Assembly: GCA_946539475.1 (NCBI GenBank)
Contig: CAMNHM010000088.1
Coordinates: forward strand, 1 to 11,133
Reading direction: 5' to 3'
DNA length: 11,133 nucleotides
From: an uncultured Prevotellaceae bacterium
GTDB lineage: Bacteria > Bacteroidota > Bacteroidia > Bacteroidales > Bacteroidaceae
Positions 1 to 6,700 of this stretch are shown in pieces; the stretch's first letter is position 1, and each line of letters starts with the position of its first letter. The notes beneath the pieces were generated by a model. It saw nothing but the letters and a program-made list of their open reading frames with translations. It was not told where the DNA came from and searched no databases. The translations under genes were made by a program, and so were the position numbers.

Positions 1-28
1 GCGTGTTCTGTACTGTTATCTTTGCCAT
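1..28 (-). CDS. Start of a leftward gene cut by the window edge, possibly a KilA-N-domain protein
   Basis: Reading leftward from an ATG at 28-26, nine codons are visible, giving MAKITVQNT, before the window ends. A good match to the Bacteroidota -7 promoter box (TAACTTTG on the minus strand, 66-59) lies about 30 bp upstream of the ATG, a normal distance for a short leader. From memory, KilA-N-domain proteins of Bacteroidota (phage-related DNA-binding proteins) often begin with a very similar run (M-A/S-K-I-x-V-Q-N-T). With nine residues this remains a guess. The presence of a gene start is better supported than its identity. Confidence 0.5.
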
Positions 29-58
29 ATTGTCTGCTGTTTTACAAACTTTGCGTTG

Positions 59-66
59 CAAAGTTA
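59..66 (-). promoter_or_regulatory. Probable -7 promoter box for the leftward edge gene
   Basis: On the minus strand this reads TAACTTTG, an exact match to the Bacteroidota housekeeping -7 consensus TAnnTTTG. No convincing -33 TTTG lies 19-21 bp upstream; the bases there read TTATC. The box overlaps one arm of a perfect inverted repeat (AACTTTGC, 3-nt spacer, GCAAAGTT at 47-65), which could be an operator or chance. The 11-mer GTAACTTTGCA found here recurs in the deaminase promoter on the other side of the gene-free stretch. Confidence 0.5.
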
Positions 67-209
67 CAACTTTTCCACCAATTACAGATAACTTGCCATA
101 TTAAATAAGGTGAAGAAGGCGTTTTTTTACCGCATTTTGGCATCAAAACGTCACTTACAACTTTTTTTCCTACCTTTTTTGGAAAATTGCTGTTTTACAG
201 ATGGTTGCA

Positions 210-275
210 TTTTGCGCCTAGGCGCAAGGTGTTTTGCGTAGGCTCGCAAGGTGTTTTGCGCGTACGCAAAAGGTC
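210..275. repeat. Array A: three tandem 22-bp units, each with a palindromic core
   Basis: Units lie at 210-231, 232-253 and 254-275. Each begins TTTTGCG and ends with GCAAGGTG or a close variant (the last ends CAAAAGGTC). The first contains a perfect 16-bp palindrome, TTGCGCCTAGGCGCAA (212-227). The second keeps the TTGCG/CGCAA arms around an unmatched centre. The third has 7-bp arms TTTTGCG/CGCAAAA around CGTA. The arms are conserved and the centres differ. There are no unique spacers, so this is not a CRISPR array. Its role is unknown. Confidence 0.85.
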
Positions 276-293
276 GAAAAGTACGTCCTGAGC

Positions 294-359
294 CCCTGCA
301 ACAATAGGACTTACACCCTGCAACAATAGGACTTACACCCTGCAACAATAGTGCTTGCA
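294..359. repeat. Array B: three tandem 22-bp direct repeats
   Basis: The unit begins CCCTGCAACAATAGGACTT and is repeated at 294-315, 316-337 and 338-359. The first two copies are identical and the third differs at a few positions in its second half (AGTGCTTGCA for AGGACTTACA). In the third copy TGCAA and TTGCA form a perfect short inverted repeat; in the first two it is imperfect (TGCAA/TTACA). The array begins 18 bp after array A and has the same period, but its sequence is unrelated. Its function is unknown. Confidence 0.9.
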
Positions 360-468
360 CCACGTTAAGATATGGTTTATGCAACGTCGAGACGGCACTT
401 CCTACGATAAAAGGTATGTCGCCAACAACAACATATCTGCTCCTGCGAAAAGAGAAACAGGCCAAATC

Positions 469-530
469 ATAGCATAGTTATAGCATAGTTATAGCATAGT
501 TATAGCATAGTTTTTGGAAACTATGCTATA
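469..530. repeat. Array C: four 11-bp repeats followed by an inverted copy
   Basis: The unit ATAGCATAGTT is repeated without change at 469-479, 480-490, 491-501 and 502-512. Its exact reverse complement, AACTATGCTAT, follows at 519-529. The last direct copy and the inverted copy can form a perfect 12-13 bp stem (501-513 with 518-530) closed by a TTGG loop. A further direct copy lies at 577-587, facing an inverted fragment AACTAT at 564-569. No T-run follows the hairpin, so it does not look like a standard terminator. The 11-bp period is half that of arrays A and B. Confidence 0.9.
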
Positions 531-589
531 GTCTATCGCGCGCTGTATCAATCACTTACAGGCAACTATAGCACTCATAGCATAGTTTG

Positions 590-975
590 CACATGTTTTA
601 AGATAGTATAGATGCCTTCATCCAGGTGGTTCTCTCACTGTCGGGCAAGACCAAGCGGATGGGTATTTGGACAGCGCATCACATAGACTATCCTCCAGAT
701 AGCCGCCCGCTGCTGTGTCGTTCCGTGTGTCATCACAATGACGCAATACAGTGAGGAAAGCTATTAAATCCGAGGAACTTTCCGTTCTTGTAATACATCT
801 CCGGCAGTACACCGCCGTGCACACGGCCTGGGGCAAATTACTTGTGGGACTATGGCGTATCGTATGGACAATAGGCACGCACGCGGAGACCGATATGCGG
901 GAGACAAGGCACACTGAAATACGCGGAGACAAGGGGAGCAGGCACCCTTGCTATTGGCGGCGACGCGGTGCGAAA
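590..975. other. Unexplained gene-free segment
   Basis: I cannot assign a gene or known RNA to this stretch. It contains short inverted repeats: CTATC/GATAG at 688-702, GGAAAG/CTTTCC at 755-783 and GCCGTG/CACGGC at 814-827. It also has three degenerate copies of a GCGGAGAC motif (883-890, 897-905 with an extra G, and 923-930), two of them followed by AAGG. No tRNA, tmRNA or RNase P RNA signature was recognised. It could be a structured RNA, a degraded element or another dispersed intergenic repeat. Confidence 0.4.
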
Positions 976-977
976 AG

Positions 978-1006
978 CGGGTCAAGGGGTCAGACCCTTT
1001 GACCCG
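978..1006. repeat. Strong palindromic hairpin (GGGTCAA...TTGACCC)
   Basis: The left arm starts CGGGTCAAGGGG and the right arm ends CCCTTTGACCCG. They pair as about 12 base pairs, including one G-T wobble, around a TCAGA loop. No T-run follows on either strand, so a Rho-independent terminator is unlikely. It lies about 46 bp upstream of the deaminase promoter and looks like a short REP-like intergenic palindrome. Confidence 0.75.
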
Positions 1007-1051
1007 AAATGTACGAAAATATCTTATCATGGAGCAAAGAATGCAAAAAAA

Positions 1052-1083
1052 TTTCGTTATTTCAAAGAAAAGGCGTAACTTTG
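1052..1083 (+). promoter_or_regulatory. Promoter of the deaminase-protease pair
   Basis: TAACTTTG at 1076-1083 matches the Bacteroidota -7 box TAnnTTTG exactly. TTTC at 1052-1055 is one base away from the -33 element TTTG, and the spacing is exactly 20 bp, which fits the consensus. Transcription would start near 1090, giving a leader of roughly 14 bases before the ATG at 1104. This placement rules out the longer open frame that begins at 948 as the true start. Confidence 0.75.
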
Positions 1084-1103
1084 CATGCTGTTATAAAGAA
1101 ATC

Positions 1104-1535
1104 ATGGATACAGGGATGGACGAGAAACAGAGAAAGCTCGACGAACGGTACCTCCGCATGGCCCGCATCTGGGCCGAGAACAGCTACTGCCAACGGCGGC
1201 AGGTGGGTGCGCTGGTGGTGAAGGACAAGATGATCATCAGCGACGGCTACAACGGCACGCCCTCGGGCTTCGAGAACGTCTGCGAGGACGACCAGGGAGT
1301 CACGAAGACCTACGTCCTCCACGCCGAGGCGAACGCCATCACTAAGCTGGCACGCTCGTCGAACAATGCCGACGGCGCCACCATCTACATCACCGCCTCG
1401 CCCTGCATAGAGTGCGCCAAGCTCATCATACAGGCAGGCATCCGACGCGTCGTCTACGGCGAGAAATACCGCCTCACCGACGGCATAGAGCTCCTCGAGC
1501 GAGCTGGAATAGAAGTTGTATACCTAGAAATATGA
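1104..1535 (+). CDS. Deoxycytidylate (dCMP) deaminase family protein
   Basis: The 143-residue product belongs to the zinc-dependent cytidine/deoxycytidylate deaminase superfamily. Such enzymes convert dCMP to dUMP in the cytoplasm, supplying thymidylate synthase. The motif HAEANAI gives the zinc ligand His73 and the catalytic Glu75, and PCIEC supplies the two zinc cysteines Cys101 and Cys104. The N-terminal pattern (RYLRMARIWAENSYC followed by VGALVVKDKMI) is typical of the dCMP deaminase/ComEB branch, and the length is normal for it. The start at 1104 fits the promoter just upstream; ATG at 1116 is an alternative. Its stop overlaps the next gene's start as ATGA, so the two are probably translationally coupled. 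Substrate specificity (dCMP or a related nucleotide) is inferred from the family. Confidence 0.9.
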   Translation: MDTGMDEKQRKLDERYLRMARIWAENSYCQRRQVGALVVKDKMIISDGYNGTPSGFENVCEDDQGVTKTYVLHAEANAITKLARSSNNADGATIYITASPCIECAKLIIQAGIRRVVYGEKYRLTDGIELLERAGIEVVYLEI

Positions 1536-3250
1536 AGAAGAACCGATTCATGCCACTCTGGCTCGCACTGGCAGCCATCGTGGGTATAGCCATAGGCTCG
1601 TTCTACGGCCTCCAGTCGTCGGGCAACCGCCTGAGCATCACCATCAAGGCCGGTGCCAACAAGTTGTCGAACCTCCTCTCGGGCATCGACAAGCAGTATG
1701 TCGACTCCGTCGACGTCAACGAGCTCGTCGAGAAAGCCATACCGCTCATCCTCTCAGAGCTCGATCCCCATTCGGTCTACATCTCCTCCGACGACGTCGA
1801 ACTGGCCGAGGACGACCTGCGAGGGTCGTTCTCCGGCGTGGGCATCGAGTTCATCATCCGCAACGATACGCTGCGCGTGCAGAACGTCATCAGCGGCGGA
1901 CCTGCCGAGCAGGCCGGACTGCTGGCGGGCGACAAGATCGTCACCGTCGACGACTCCGTCTTCACCGGCGAGGAGCTTACCAACGAGGTGGCCATGCACA
2001 AGCTGAAAGGCCCGCAGGGCACGGAGGTGAAGCTGGGTGTCGTCCGCGGCCTCGAAGGCCGCAAGCGTGAGTTCACCGTCGTCCGCGACCGCATCGAGAC
2101 CCACAGCGTCACCGCTGCCTACATGCTCGACGAGGCCACGGGCTACGTGAAGATCAAGAACTTCGGCGAGAATACCTACGAGGAGCTCATCATCGCCCTC
2201 GCACAGCTGTCGATGGACGGCTTCAGCCGCCTCGTCGTCGACCTCCGCGGCAACACCGGCGGCTATCTGCAGTCGGCCGTCAACATCGCCCAGCAGTTCC
2301 TGCCGCGCGGCAGCCTCATCGTCTATACCGAAGGCCTGCACTATCCGCGCGACGAGTATCGCAGCAGTGGGCGGGGCAGCTACGTCTACATGCCGCTCGT
2401 GGTGCTCATCGACGAGGGGTCGGCATCGGCCAGCGAGATTCTTGCAGGCGCTATCCAAGATAACGACCGCGGCACGATCATCGGCCGCCGCTCCTTCGGC
2501 AAGGGACTCGTGCAGCAGCCCATACCCTTCACCGACGGCTCGCTCATGCGCCTGACCATCGCACGCTACTATACCCCCTCGGGGCGCTGCATCCAGAAAC
2601 CCTATACCAGCGGACAGGATCGCAGCTACGAGGAGGACATGCTGCTGCGCTACCAGCACGGAGAGTTCTTCTCGCAGGACAGTATCAAGCACACCGGACC
2701 TGAGTATCACACCCGCATCGGCCGCACCGTCTACGGAGGAGGAGGCATCACCCCCGACATCTTCATACCCGAGGACACCACCGACTACACCACCTACTAT
2801 CGAGAGGCTGCCTACTCAGGACTCATCCTACAGTTCAGCTACGACTATACCGACCAAAACCGTCAGAAGCTGGCCGAATATCCCGACGAGCAGACGCTCT
2901 CGAAATACCTCAAGCGACAGAACATCGTGGAGCGATTCGCGCAGTATGCCGACGACCACGGCCTGAAGCGCCGCAACCTGATGATACAGCGCTCCCATCA
3001 CCTGCTGGAGGAGTTCCTCGTCAGCCGCATCGTCTACAACATGCTCGACGAGCAGTCGTGGATACAGTATCTGAACCGCGACGATCCCGCCGTCCGCGAG
3101 GCCATCCGCGTGCTGAAGGAGGGGAAGGCCTTCCCCGAGGCGCCGGACGGCGCACAGGCAGAGAAGCGCGACGGGCGCGTGGCGCAGGCCTTCGACTATC
3201 GTGCCCTGCACCGCCAGCCGGAGAGACTGGCCGTCGCCAGCGTAGGATAG
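1532..3250 (+). CDS. S41 family C-terminal processing protease (CtpA/Prc type)
   Basis: The 572-residue protein begins with a short basic run and a hydrophobic segment (residues about 8-28), a signal peptide or membrane anchor, so it probably acts in the periplasm. A PDZ domain (about 95-185, LRGSFSGVGIEF then GPAEQAGLLAGDKI) binds substrate C-termini. The S41 catalytic domain follows. DEGSASASE provides the nucleophile Ser299, and SFGKG provides the general base Lys324, 25 residues later as in tail-specific proteases. A C-terminal helical region runs from about 430 to 530 and ends in a charged tail. The start is the ATG in the ATGA overlap; the 40 in-frame codons before it (from 1412) lie inside the deaminase gene. 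From memory, deaminase and S41 genes are neighbours in many Bacteroidota, often with a 5-formyltetrahydrofolate cyclo-ligase gene next, which is absent here. The natural substrates are unknown. Confidence 0.93.
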   Translation: MKKNRFMPLWLALAAIVGIAIGSFYGLQSSGNRLSITIKAGANKLSNLLSGIDKQYVDSVDVNELVEKAIPLILSELDPHSVYISSDDVELAEDDLRGSFSGVGIEFIIRNDTLRVQNVISGGPAEQAGLLAGDKIVTVDDSVFTGEELTNEVAMHKLKGPQGTEVKLGVVRGLEGRKREFTVVRDRIETHSVTAAYMLDEATGYVKIKNFGENTYEELIIALAQLSMDGFSRLVVDLRGNTGGYLQSAVNIAQQFLPRGSLIVYTEGLHYPRDEYRSSGRGSYVYMPLVVLIDEGSASASEILAGAIQDNDRGTIIGRRSFGKGLVQQPIPFTDGSLMRLTIARYYTPSGRCIQKPYTSGQDRSYEEDMLLRYQHGEFFSQDSIKHTGPEYHTRIGRTVYGGGGITPDIFIPEDTTDYTTYYREAAYSGLILQFSYDYTDQNRQKLAEYPDEQTLSKYLKRQNIVERFAQYADDHGLKRRNLMIQRSHHLLEEFLVSRIVYNMLDEQSWIQYLNRDDPAVREAIRVLKEGKAFPEAPDGAQAEKRDGRVAQAFDYRALHRQPERLAVASVG

Positions 3251-3292
3251 TTGAACTAAATAACCGTCTGCTGTAAAGAAAACTAGCATGAA

Positions 3293-3336
3293 ACTGGACC
3301 TCTAGGATGTTGCATTCTAGACGGCCCAGTATTTTG
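3293..3336 (+). terminator. Probable terminator of the deaminase-protease operon
   Basis: TCTAGGATG and CATTCTAGA (3301-3309 and 3313-3321) pair over nine positions, with one G-T wobble, around TTG. An outer helix ACTGG/CCAGT (3293-3297 with 3326-3330) adds five more pairs. The stem is followed by ATTTTG, a weak T-run. It starts 43 bp after the S41 stop, where a terminator is expected. The T-run is short, so efficiency is uncertain. Confidence 0.5.
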
Positions 3337-3473
3337 TTCGCTACTTCCTAACCCCGTTTGAAGCCAGCTTAACTCTAATAGGTGTCGCTACTCAACCAGG
3401 GAAAGCCGTCTCAATACGTCTCTTGGTACACGTCTGACAGGCACTTGCATGATGCTTCCTTGGGGCCTTGGTC

Positions 3474-3627
3474 TGCAAAGAAGGCTACCTGCGACACCAA
3501 AACAAGTTGTTTTGGTAAGCAAAGTCGGCCACTTTGGTGATCAAAGTATGCCTCTTTGAAGACCAAAACAACTTGTTTTGGTAGCGCGAGGAGCCCACTT
3601 TGCATCTCAAAGTCTCGGTGCGTGGTA
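3474..3627. repeat. Array D: seven tandem 22-bp palindromic units
   Basis: Units start at 3474, 3496, 3518, 3540, 3562, 3584 and 3606. The shared pattern is two bases, CAAAR, a variable centre, then YTTTG and three bases. Units at 3496 and 3562 are nearly identical and are almost perfect palindromes (ACCAAAACAA and TTGTTTTGGT around one central base, G or C). They lie exactly 66 bp apart. Units at 3518 and 3540 use CAAAGT/ACTTTG and CAAAG/CTTTG arms. The first keeps the left arm, the sixth (3584) mainly the right arm, and the seventh (3606) the left arm. A half-conserved unit can be seen at 3452-3473 (CCTTGGTC end). The function is unknown; binding sites or RNA hairpins are both possible. Confidence 0.8.
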
Positions 3628-3631
3628 TGGA

Positions 3632-3676
3632 AAGTAGCAGAAGATGGATGCGAAAAAGCATACTCTTCTGCTACTT
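3632..3676 (-). terminator. Long hairpin downstream of the M6 protease gene
   Basis: AAGTAGCAGAAGA (3632-3644) pairs perfectly with TCTTCTGCTACTT (3664-3676). A second short helix, ATGC/GCAT (3648-3651 with 3658-3661), lies inside. For the leftward M6 gene, whose stop is at 3719, it lies 43 bp downstream, a sensible place for a terminator or mRNA 3'-end stabiliser. The bases after it on the minus strand include only a TTT run, so terminator function is tentative. Confidence 0.45.
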
Positions 3677-3718
3677 ACCTCGAAAGAACGTATCTCTTAT
3701 CTCGAAGCTCCTCGCAGG

Positions 3719-6700
3719 TCAGGGCTTTACGACCTTGAACGTCGCGGCGGAGGTCTTCACTACGTAGATGCCGCGCTGTAGGCTGAGCTGGCGCAGACGG
3801 GCATAGGTGATGCCGTCGGCCACGAGGCGTCCGTCGGCGGTATAGACGGCGACGGGGGCATCGTCGGGTAGGGCGATGGCGGCGATGGCGTCAGGCACCT
3901 GCACCTCCTCAGCCTTCTCCGTCAGGGCGAGGTTGTCGACGGTCTGCGAGCCGACGGTGGCGGTGATGAGGATGCCGGTCAGGTTGAAATGCTTCCCCTC
4001 GTAAGGTGTCTGTATGGGTGACTTCAGCCCGAAGGTGTTGAAGATGCGCACGTGGCGGTCGCCATCGGCGATGTAGACGCCTGTGAGGCCCTCTACCTGT
4101 GTGAGCTCCACCTCGCGGAAGACGACGAGGTCGGCATAGTCGGTGTCAGCCAGCGAGCTGATGGTGACCTCGCGCGGCTCGACAGCCTGGTCGGGGGTGA
4201 CGGTGTAGGAGTCGGCATTGGTGGCACCGGCGATGGGCTGCAGCTCCGGGATGCCGGCTGTGAGGGCGTAGCGGCCGTAGACGTTGCCGTTGAGCACGTC
4301 GCCCGCCTTCAGCTCGAGGCCGGTGGATGCCAGGCGGATGGCTCCTGAGGCATCGCGCAGGTAGGCATCGTCCTTATAGGTATAGACGACGAGGGCGTCG
4401 GTGAGCGTCAGCTGTGCCTCGTCGCCCGGCGTGAGGGCCTTGAAGGCAGCGATGTCGGCTTTCACCGTACGGTCGCCGACGGTGACGAGACACTCGGCGG
4501 CCACGTCGTTGTAGACATTGACGACGCGTATGAGTGCCGTTCCCCTGGCGTGGGTGGTGAGGAGTCCGTCGGCGCTGATGGTGGCCACCTGCTCGTTGGT
4601 CGATGTCCAGACGAGGTAATGGTCGGCGGCAGCGGGCTGTATGCCGGGCGTGAACTGATAGGTGCGCTCCTCGGGCAGCGTGAGCTCCTCGGGAATGGTC
4701 AGGGCGGTCAGTGCCTTATAGCTGACGGCTGTGGGCGAGGCCATGAGGTAGAGCTCGTTGATGACCTGTCCGGCGACGGTGTTGGTGCCGTAGATGGCGG
4801 TGATGTTGTAGCGTCTCTTGAGGTCGGTGGGCACTTTGATGCCACTGACTTTCAGCGTATTGAACAGTCGGTAGCGCTTGTCGCCCTGCACGGCATAGAT
4901 GCCTCCGTCGGAGACGAGCTCAGCCTTCGTGATGGTGACTAGATTGCTGTAATACGTGCTGTCGAGCAGGGCCAGCGGCATGCTGACAGGCTCGGCGTTG
5001 CTGCCGGCCGTGGTGAGGACGCTGGTGGCGGTGGTGATGCCGCTGACGGCCGTGAGGACGGGCATGCGATTGCGTATTGTCTTGCTGCCATAGACGGCTC
5101 CTGTGAGGAGGTCGTTGCGGGAAACGTTCAGATCAGTGCCCGAGAGGGTGATGGAGCCTGTGGCGTCGCGCAGGTAGATGTCTTTGCCGTAGGTATAGAG
5201 CACCTGTGCATCGCTGAGCTTGAGCAGGGCTTCGCTGGCCTCGTCGAGGGCGATGAAGCTGGCGATGTCGGCAACGACGGGCAGGTCGCGGACGGTGACG
5301 GTGCACTGTGCCGTGAGCAGGTCGTTGGCCGTGAGGGTGACGACGGCCGTTCCCTCACCGACGCCGGTGATGACGCCCTGCTGGTCGACGCTGACCACCT
5401 GTTCGTTGTCGCTCTTCCACTGGAAAGAGTAGGGCGCGTAGTCAGGCATGCGGGTGACAGGCAGCTGCAGCGACATGCCGACGCCGACCATTGCCTCCTT
5501 CTGCATCTCGATCGACTGTAGGACGTAGGCATCGAAGACGTTGAAGGAGACGACCCCGTCGTTGACCTGGATGCCCTCCAGCCCCAGCTCGCAGTTCTTA
5601 CCCGCCCATGAGCGCAGGTTGGCCGGCTGTGTGGTGTTGTCGAGGCGCGTCACGTTGTTGGCTCCGGGGAAGGGGTCGGTGTCTGAGTCGAGGTACATGA
5701 TGCCGGCGTAGAGATATTCGCCTCCCGCGCGTACCAATTCATAATAGGGGTGGTCGGGATTGTCGTTGACGGAGTTCGCATTCCACAGATAGTTATTGGT
5801 GGAGTCGACACGGAAGACGAGCATTCCGCTTGCGGGCAGCTGCTTGTCCCACTTGTTGGGCTGGCGGTTCTCGATCATGAAGTACTCGCGGTTCTGCGGC
5901 GTGTTGATGCGGTAGCCGGTGTTGCTCTTGTCGATGGCCTCGAGGGAGAAGTTGCCGGGCTGGGTGATGAGCTTTGGCGTGGTGAATCCCAGGGCATAGC
6001 GCTCGTAGAGCGAATAGCCTACGGGGCAGCGTCCGGCATCGTCGTAGCCGTGGTCCATGAGCGACCACTCGCCAGGCGACACGCAGAGTCCCTCGTAGTT
6101 GTTGTCGGTGTCGTAGAAGTCGGGCAGTCCGAGCACGTGGCTGAACTCGTGGCACATCGTGCCGATGCCCTCCAGGACGTTCCATCCGCTCTGCTGGTAG
6201 CCGAAGAGCTCGGTGGAGCAGGCATAGCGTGAGAGCAGCACGCCGTCCTTGCGGACGTTGCGCAGGTAGGTTATCTCCGACTGGTGTGGCCAGAGCAGTC
6301 GCTCGTCGTTGCCCTGGATGTAGGAAGGCAGTCCGGCGTAGATGAAGTAGATCATGTCGACCACGCCGTCGCCGTCGCGGTCGTACTGGCTGAAGTCTAC
6401 CTCGGAGTCGGCAGCCGTGCAGGCATCGATCATCAGCTGGATGCTGAGCATGGCCTTACGGTCGGGGTCGCTGGCTTTCTCGACGTCGGTGTAGTACTGG
6501 CTGCGGTTGATCTTGATGGGGCCTACGACGTCGAAGGTAGGTACGAAGATGCCGTTGGAGTTGTCGCGGAAGTAGTCGCGCATGCTGCCCGTGCAGACGA
6601 CCTGCTGGTGCGTCATCGGGTCGATGTAGTTGGTCTTGTCGGTGCCAGTGTAGTCATCCTGGTTGATCATTGCCTCCATGATTTCCTGATAGTCGTCGTT

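Larger units (their letters stand above)
29..1103. other. Gene-free divergent intergenic stretch carrying repeat arrays
   Basis: About 1.08 kb separates the leftward edge gene from the deaminase. I see no convincing gene here. The open frames present (for example 151-465 and 618-932 on minus, 751-1002 on plus) have low-complexity or arginine/cysteine-rich translations, and the one at 151-465 runs straight through the tandem arrays. From left to right the stretch holds an AT-rich segment with a promoter, three palindromic 22-bp repeats (210-275), three 22-bp direct repeats (294-359), four 11-bp repeats with an inverted copy (469-530), an unexplained segment (about 590-975), a strong hairpin (978-1006) and the deaminase promoter. 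Confidence 0.7.
3251..3718. other. Gene-free convergent intergenic stretch
   Basis: The 468 bp between the S41 protease and the convergent M6 protease contain no believable gene. They hold a terminator-like hairpin just after the S41 gene (3293-3336), an array of 22-bp palindromic units (3474-3627, with degenerate flanks from about 3430) and a long hairpin (3632-3676). An open frame on the minus strand (3411-3605) has a 22-residue internal repeat. That is the direct result of reading three 22-bp units as 66 bp, so I treat it as an artefact. I see nothing specific in 3337-3429. Confidence 0.7.

Noticed and set aside
210..359. Possible CRISPR array
   Set aside because: The units abut directly with no unique spacers, and no cas gene is present. 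These are tandem repeats.
151..465. 104-codon open frame on the minus strand
   Set aside because: It runs through arrays A and B, so its repeated peptide pieces (such as CKSYCC) simply mirror the 22-bp DNA repeats. No promoter box or domain supports it.
501..530. Array C hairpin as a Rho-independent terminator
   Set aside because: The stem is perfect but AT-rich and has no T-run after it on either strand, and no gene ends close by.
740..785. Possible RNase P RNA fragment (GAGGAAAG motif)
   Set aside because: Only a short match at the start; the rest of the conserved core and the 3' pairing are not present.
618..1030. Small overlapping open frames on both strands (618-932, 764-1030, 751-1002)
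   Set aside because: Mutually overlapping frames with arginine- and cysteine-rich translations and no domain, start context or neighbour support.
948..1103. 52-codon N-terminal extension of the deaminase
   Set aside because: It would place coding sequence upstream of and across the promoter at 1052-1083, and its translation does not resemble deaminases, which begin near the ATG at 1104.
1412..1531. 40-codon N-terminal extension of the S41 protease
   Set aside because: This part overlaps the deaminase gene in another frame and encodes an arginine-rich run ahead of an obvious signal segment; the ATG at 1532 in the ATGA overlap is the natural start.
3411..3605. 64-codon open frame on the minus strand with a 22-residue repeat
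   Set aside because: Three 22-bp units make 66 bp, so any open frame through array D shows a 22-residue repeat. This is a by-product of the DNA repeat.
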